Shown piece after piece: positions 60,801-64,000 of a DNA stretch of 64,000 nucleotides. Each line of letters starts with the position of its first letter. Position 1 is the first letter of the stretch. The notes below the pieces were generated by a model. It searched no databases. It had not been told where the DNA came from and saw only the letters and a list, made by a program, of their open reading frames with translations. The stretch comes from Certhia americana (taxonomy: Eukaryota; Chordata; Aves; Passeriformes; Certhiidae): NCBI GenBank assembly GCA_018697195.1, contig JAGMWU010000042.1:782222-846221 (forward strand). Direction: 5' to 3'. A program made the position numbers and the translations under genes.

Positions 60801-63800
60801 ACACATTCGCTTCCCACAGTCCCTAAAGAGCCTCTAGGCTCTCTCAGAGGATGCTTCACGAGCAGCTGGTCAGTATTTTTTTACTTCATCTCTCTGGGTA
60901 TGATGCTACACCTTGGTTCTTACAACTTGGACTGAAAGGCTGCTCTGCACACCCAGCAGTGCATTTTTTCTGGGACTCTTCTGTCCCACTCAGCCCTGCC
61001 AGATCAGAATGCATCACAAATAATAAACCAACTTCCTTTCACAGATATGTCCCACAGCACAGGCATTGCAACAGCCTCAATATCCACACAATGAACACAC
61101 ATCCTCCTTTATGCTAAAATTGATGATGTCTAATAATATGGAATTTATTTGAAGATACTTTGGAGTCCAGCTAATCCTATGACCTTGTAATGCTTGAATC
61201 TTTCTGCTTGCTTGTGTTGTGTCCCTTAGGGACCAGCTGATGTCCTTCTCCTCTCAGCTTGTGATCTCAGAGCTAAACACCCAGTACACAAAGGAAGCAA
61301 TTAGAGGGCACCTCCCAAACCCTCAAGAGGAGTTTAGTGGAAGTGGCAAGGACAGAAACCTGTTCTCAGCACAGGAGTCACTTCCCTGCCTCACATTCCC
61401 TCTACTGGCATTCACATCCCACTGCTGCCCTATATTCTTTACTAGACAGTCCTGATGAGTTTCCTCCCCCAGCTGCTCCAAGCAGGCATACTCTTCATAG
61501 GGAACCTGTGAATTGGACATTCCAGCTATTGAGTGGTTGGCTTTTTTAAGCTGAAGAAAAAGCTAGAAGTTATTCTGAAAAGGCAAACTAAGGAAGTTCT
61601 ATGAATGCAGCCCCACCATGACAGGCGTGTGGATTATCAGGAGGGTTGAAGCATTTCAGCCTATTGTGCCCATCCCTCTGCTACTAGAAAAATGTGAATT
61701 AATGACAGTTGCAGAGCATCACGTTCTGTATGGATCAAAACTAAACTAAGACACTTGATGAGTAGATTACAAATACGCACAATAAAATGCATTTGTAATA
61801 AACATTACAGTTTTCTCTTAGTGGTAGAAGCAGAAGCGTCTCCATGTGAAGAGAAATGAAGCAAGCAGTGAAAGCACAGCATAAGCATCCTTCCTTTAAA
61901 AACAGCCCTTTGTTTTTTTCCACAGGCTGTCAGATGGCTGCACATATTCCCATGAGCCTAAGCGAGGCTGACCCATTTGAGCAGCTCTGTTATAAAGCCA
62001 TTCACCAAGGTTCTTCCATTTTCTATTAAACTTATGTGGGAATCCCACAAGATGAACCCATGAGATTCTCCAGAAGTTTCACTGGAGTTAGTGTAAGAGC
62101 TAACTTCCACCCTTCAAAATATTTTTGAAGTGTTTTCTACTGCTAGTGGAAGCTGTTGGAAAAATGATCATAAAATATGTTACAGAAAATACCAACAACT
62201 TAAAAGCTCAAAGACAGACGCTACAAGAAAACACAACACGTACACATAATCATTAACATAAGTTAGGGTATGATAATGTATGGGTAATACTACTAAAGAT
62301 ATCAAAACATTTGTGAAGAAAAAGAAGTAGACAGACAGAGGCTGCATGAGACACACTCATTTTCACAATAGCTATTACAGGTCCGAGCTATGCATCTAGT
62401 TCCAAAAGGATGTTATTTAAATTAGCAACTAGGTAATTATCTGCTTAGTAATTACAGTCACAAATGTTTCTCCAGGCACTATATTGGTATTACATCAGCA
62501 GCTTAGCAGTGAAATAAGAATCAGCTTCTTTCTTTGCAGATAATAATGGGACACCAGTACACACTTCCACCCCAACTGTCTCAGGAAAGTGAAATTTAAG
62601 TCTTCCTTGCTATCATAAATCACAGAAGTCCATTAGGACCAGTAAATTCCACATTTTAGTTCCCTCCCCACTAGGTCTGGTACTTCTTTACTGAATTTCA
62701 GATTCCCTACCCATGTAGTTAATACTAACATTCTGAAGATGACCACCGATATGCACTATTCAAAAGGACATTGTCTGGCCTTCAAAGGAAACAATAAAGA
62801 GCTGTTACTGGCTAGATACACATCCATTTGTGCTTAGAACTGAGCAGGAATAAAAAATTCTCTTTGTAGACAAAAACATCAGCAGGAGGGGAAGAGAGGA
62901 ACACAACTACTTCCTCCCGTTCCCTTCCCCCCCTCCAGTCCTGCTACCAAACACAGAACAACAACTCACACACAAAGAAAATCATGCACAAGCAAGCTGC
63001 GCTGCTGAAAAGGATGCCATGAGTTCTCCCTGACAGACTGAACTGGCACACATGCCTTTGGGGAATGCTGCCTGGTGCCTGTAAGAGAGACCCTGAAGCA
63101 AATCCCATATTCTGCCCCAGTAATAGAAGTGCCTATTCCCATACTATTATTTCCTCTTGTTAAATATCCAGTCATCTGGCTGAAACAGGAACTATTTCAT
63201 TGAGAAATTCCCCCAGCAGGAAAACACCACTGACTCCTACTCCACCTTTTGTATTGCTAAGTATCATTAAGGAAGCTAAGGAAGGTGTGCAGGTAAGGAT
63301 TTGCAAGGTCACACTACTATTTCAAGGTCATGACTTTTGTGTGAAAGGTTTGGTTTTTCCTCCTTCGCACCGAAATAACACAAAACTTATCTTGAGGAAT
63401 CTTATGTTACTACCTAAAAATTTAATCTTGACTTTTTTAGATGAACAGAAGAGCTAATACTGGTCTGTTCCTACAGGTTGAAGAGCTGATTACAGAGGTG
63501 TCTCAGTTCACAGGGTAGTATCCAAACCTGAGAATTCAATGCAGCTGTTTTTTGCTTTAGATTCTGAACCTCAAAGAAACAAACAAACAAAAAAAGCATT
63601 GCTATCCTGATTCAGGACATGTTTTTCCTGTTCTCTGAACTCCCATCAGATTACAGCTAAAGATACAATTTCTGTCATTTGCAATATTCAAAATGCTATT
63701 CTTATGCTCAATCTGACCGTAATGCCTTGAAATCTCTGCAAACAGAAATTCCTAATGCTTCAACAAATATGAAGAACTTTAGTAACTGTTTATTGAGAAA

Positions 63801-64000
63801 GATAAAGACATAAAACATGGACTATCAGTCTTCCGTTTCCCACAAATTATTCATGATAATGACACATAATAGCAAGTGCTGATAGAGTAGATTTCCTGTG
63901 GTTTGTACCCTCCTGAAGGTTAACGTTTTATATTCAGTGTAAAAAACAATTAAATAACAGTGATACTTCTGACCTATGTTGTGAGGATAGAGGAGAGCTG
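57802..64000 (-). other. WDFY3: WDFY3 upstream intron (5'UTR intron), incomplete
   Basis: Sequence upstream of the acceptor of coding exon 1. No promoter, CpG island or 5'UTR exon is recognisable in 6.2 kb, so the transcription start must lie further right. It holds a palindromic AT-rich island at 58650-58800 and a short pyrimidine/C-rich patch near 62905-62940. Confidence 0.75.
58650..58800. repeat. AT-rich palindromic low-complexity island
   Basis: About 150 bp of nearly pure A/T. Contains a perfect 20-bp palindrome (58695-58714, atcaaatatatatatttgat), an inverted pair ttgataa/ttatcaa at 58668-58685, and at least three copies of a tatcaaataatttt unit. It looks like a locally duplicated, cruciform-prone AT repeat. 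Confidence 0.92.

Noticed and set aside
57802..64000. A WDFY3 promoter or 5'UTR exon
   Set aside because: No CpG-rich promoter-like segment is present, and no 5'UTR exon can be identified without transcript data.
1..64000. A hidden novel system such as an operon, CRISPR array, phage or biosynthetic cluster
   Set aside because: The whole window is explained as the introns and exons of one vertebrate gene plus common avian repeats. No direct-repeat array or compact gene set exists.

Overview
The window is a piece of a vertebrate nuclear genome, almost certainly a bird and probably a songbird. It is AT-rich and intron-rich. Its recognisable interspersed repeats are mostly CR1 LINEs in several age classes, plus one tRNA-headed SINE with a CR1-like tail of the type known from zebra finch and relatives, and an ERVL-like LTR end. 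Homopolymer and AC/GT tracts are scattered through the introns. Nothing prokaryotic or viral in organisation is present.

One protein-coding gene accounts for all the coding sequence I can support: WDFY3 (ALFY), the giant BEACH/WD40/FYVE selective-autophagy scaffold. It lies on the minus strand, so transcription runs from right to left. Twenty-six coding exons were placed by protein similarity and by GT-AG junctions. The initiator ATG is at 57770-57768 and the last exon in the window ends at 207. The exons join in one frame with no stop or frameshift, giving 4751 coding nt (1583 complete codons plus 2 nt), somewhat under half of the roughly 3500-residue protein. The N-terminal helical/ARM-like region and the ConA-like lectin domain (about residues 1089-1300) are here. 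The PH-BEACH, WD40, LIR and FYVE parts must lie to the left of the window.

Layout from right to left in transcription order: 64000-57802 is an upstream intron with no recognisable exon. The first coding exon (57801-57591) is followed by two long introns of 6.6 and 7.4 kb. Exons 2-11 (50.9-25.4 kb) encode residues 61-780. Exon 12, a small frame-preserving exon, lies between a 1.9 kb and a 5.3 kb intron. Exons 13-17 (18.1-10.6 kb) carry residues 809-1088. Exons 18-20 (9.9-6.1 kb) carry the lectin-like domain, and exons 21-26 (5.5-0.2 kb) carry residues 1300-1583.

The most interesting non-coding structures are: a CR1 copy that ends about 20 bp from the exon 21 splice donor and leaves an in-frame read-through into reverse-transcriptase remnants; a 408-bp element with 8-bp terminal inverted repeats and an internal 68-nt hairpin at 27.8-28.3 kb; a perfect 14-bp inverted repeat at 14.45 kb; a palindromic AT island at 58.7 kb; and a 38-nt adenine run at 7.9 kb. 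I saw no sign of a previously undescribed gene system. The rest is ordinary intron sequence.
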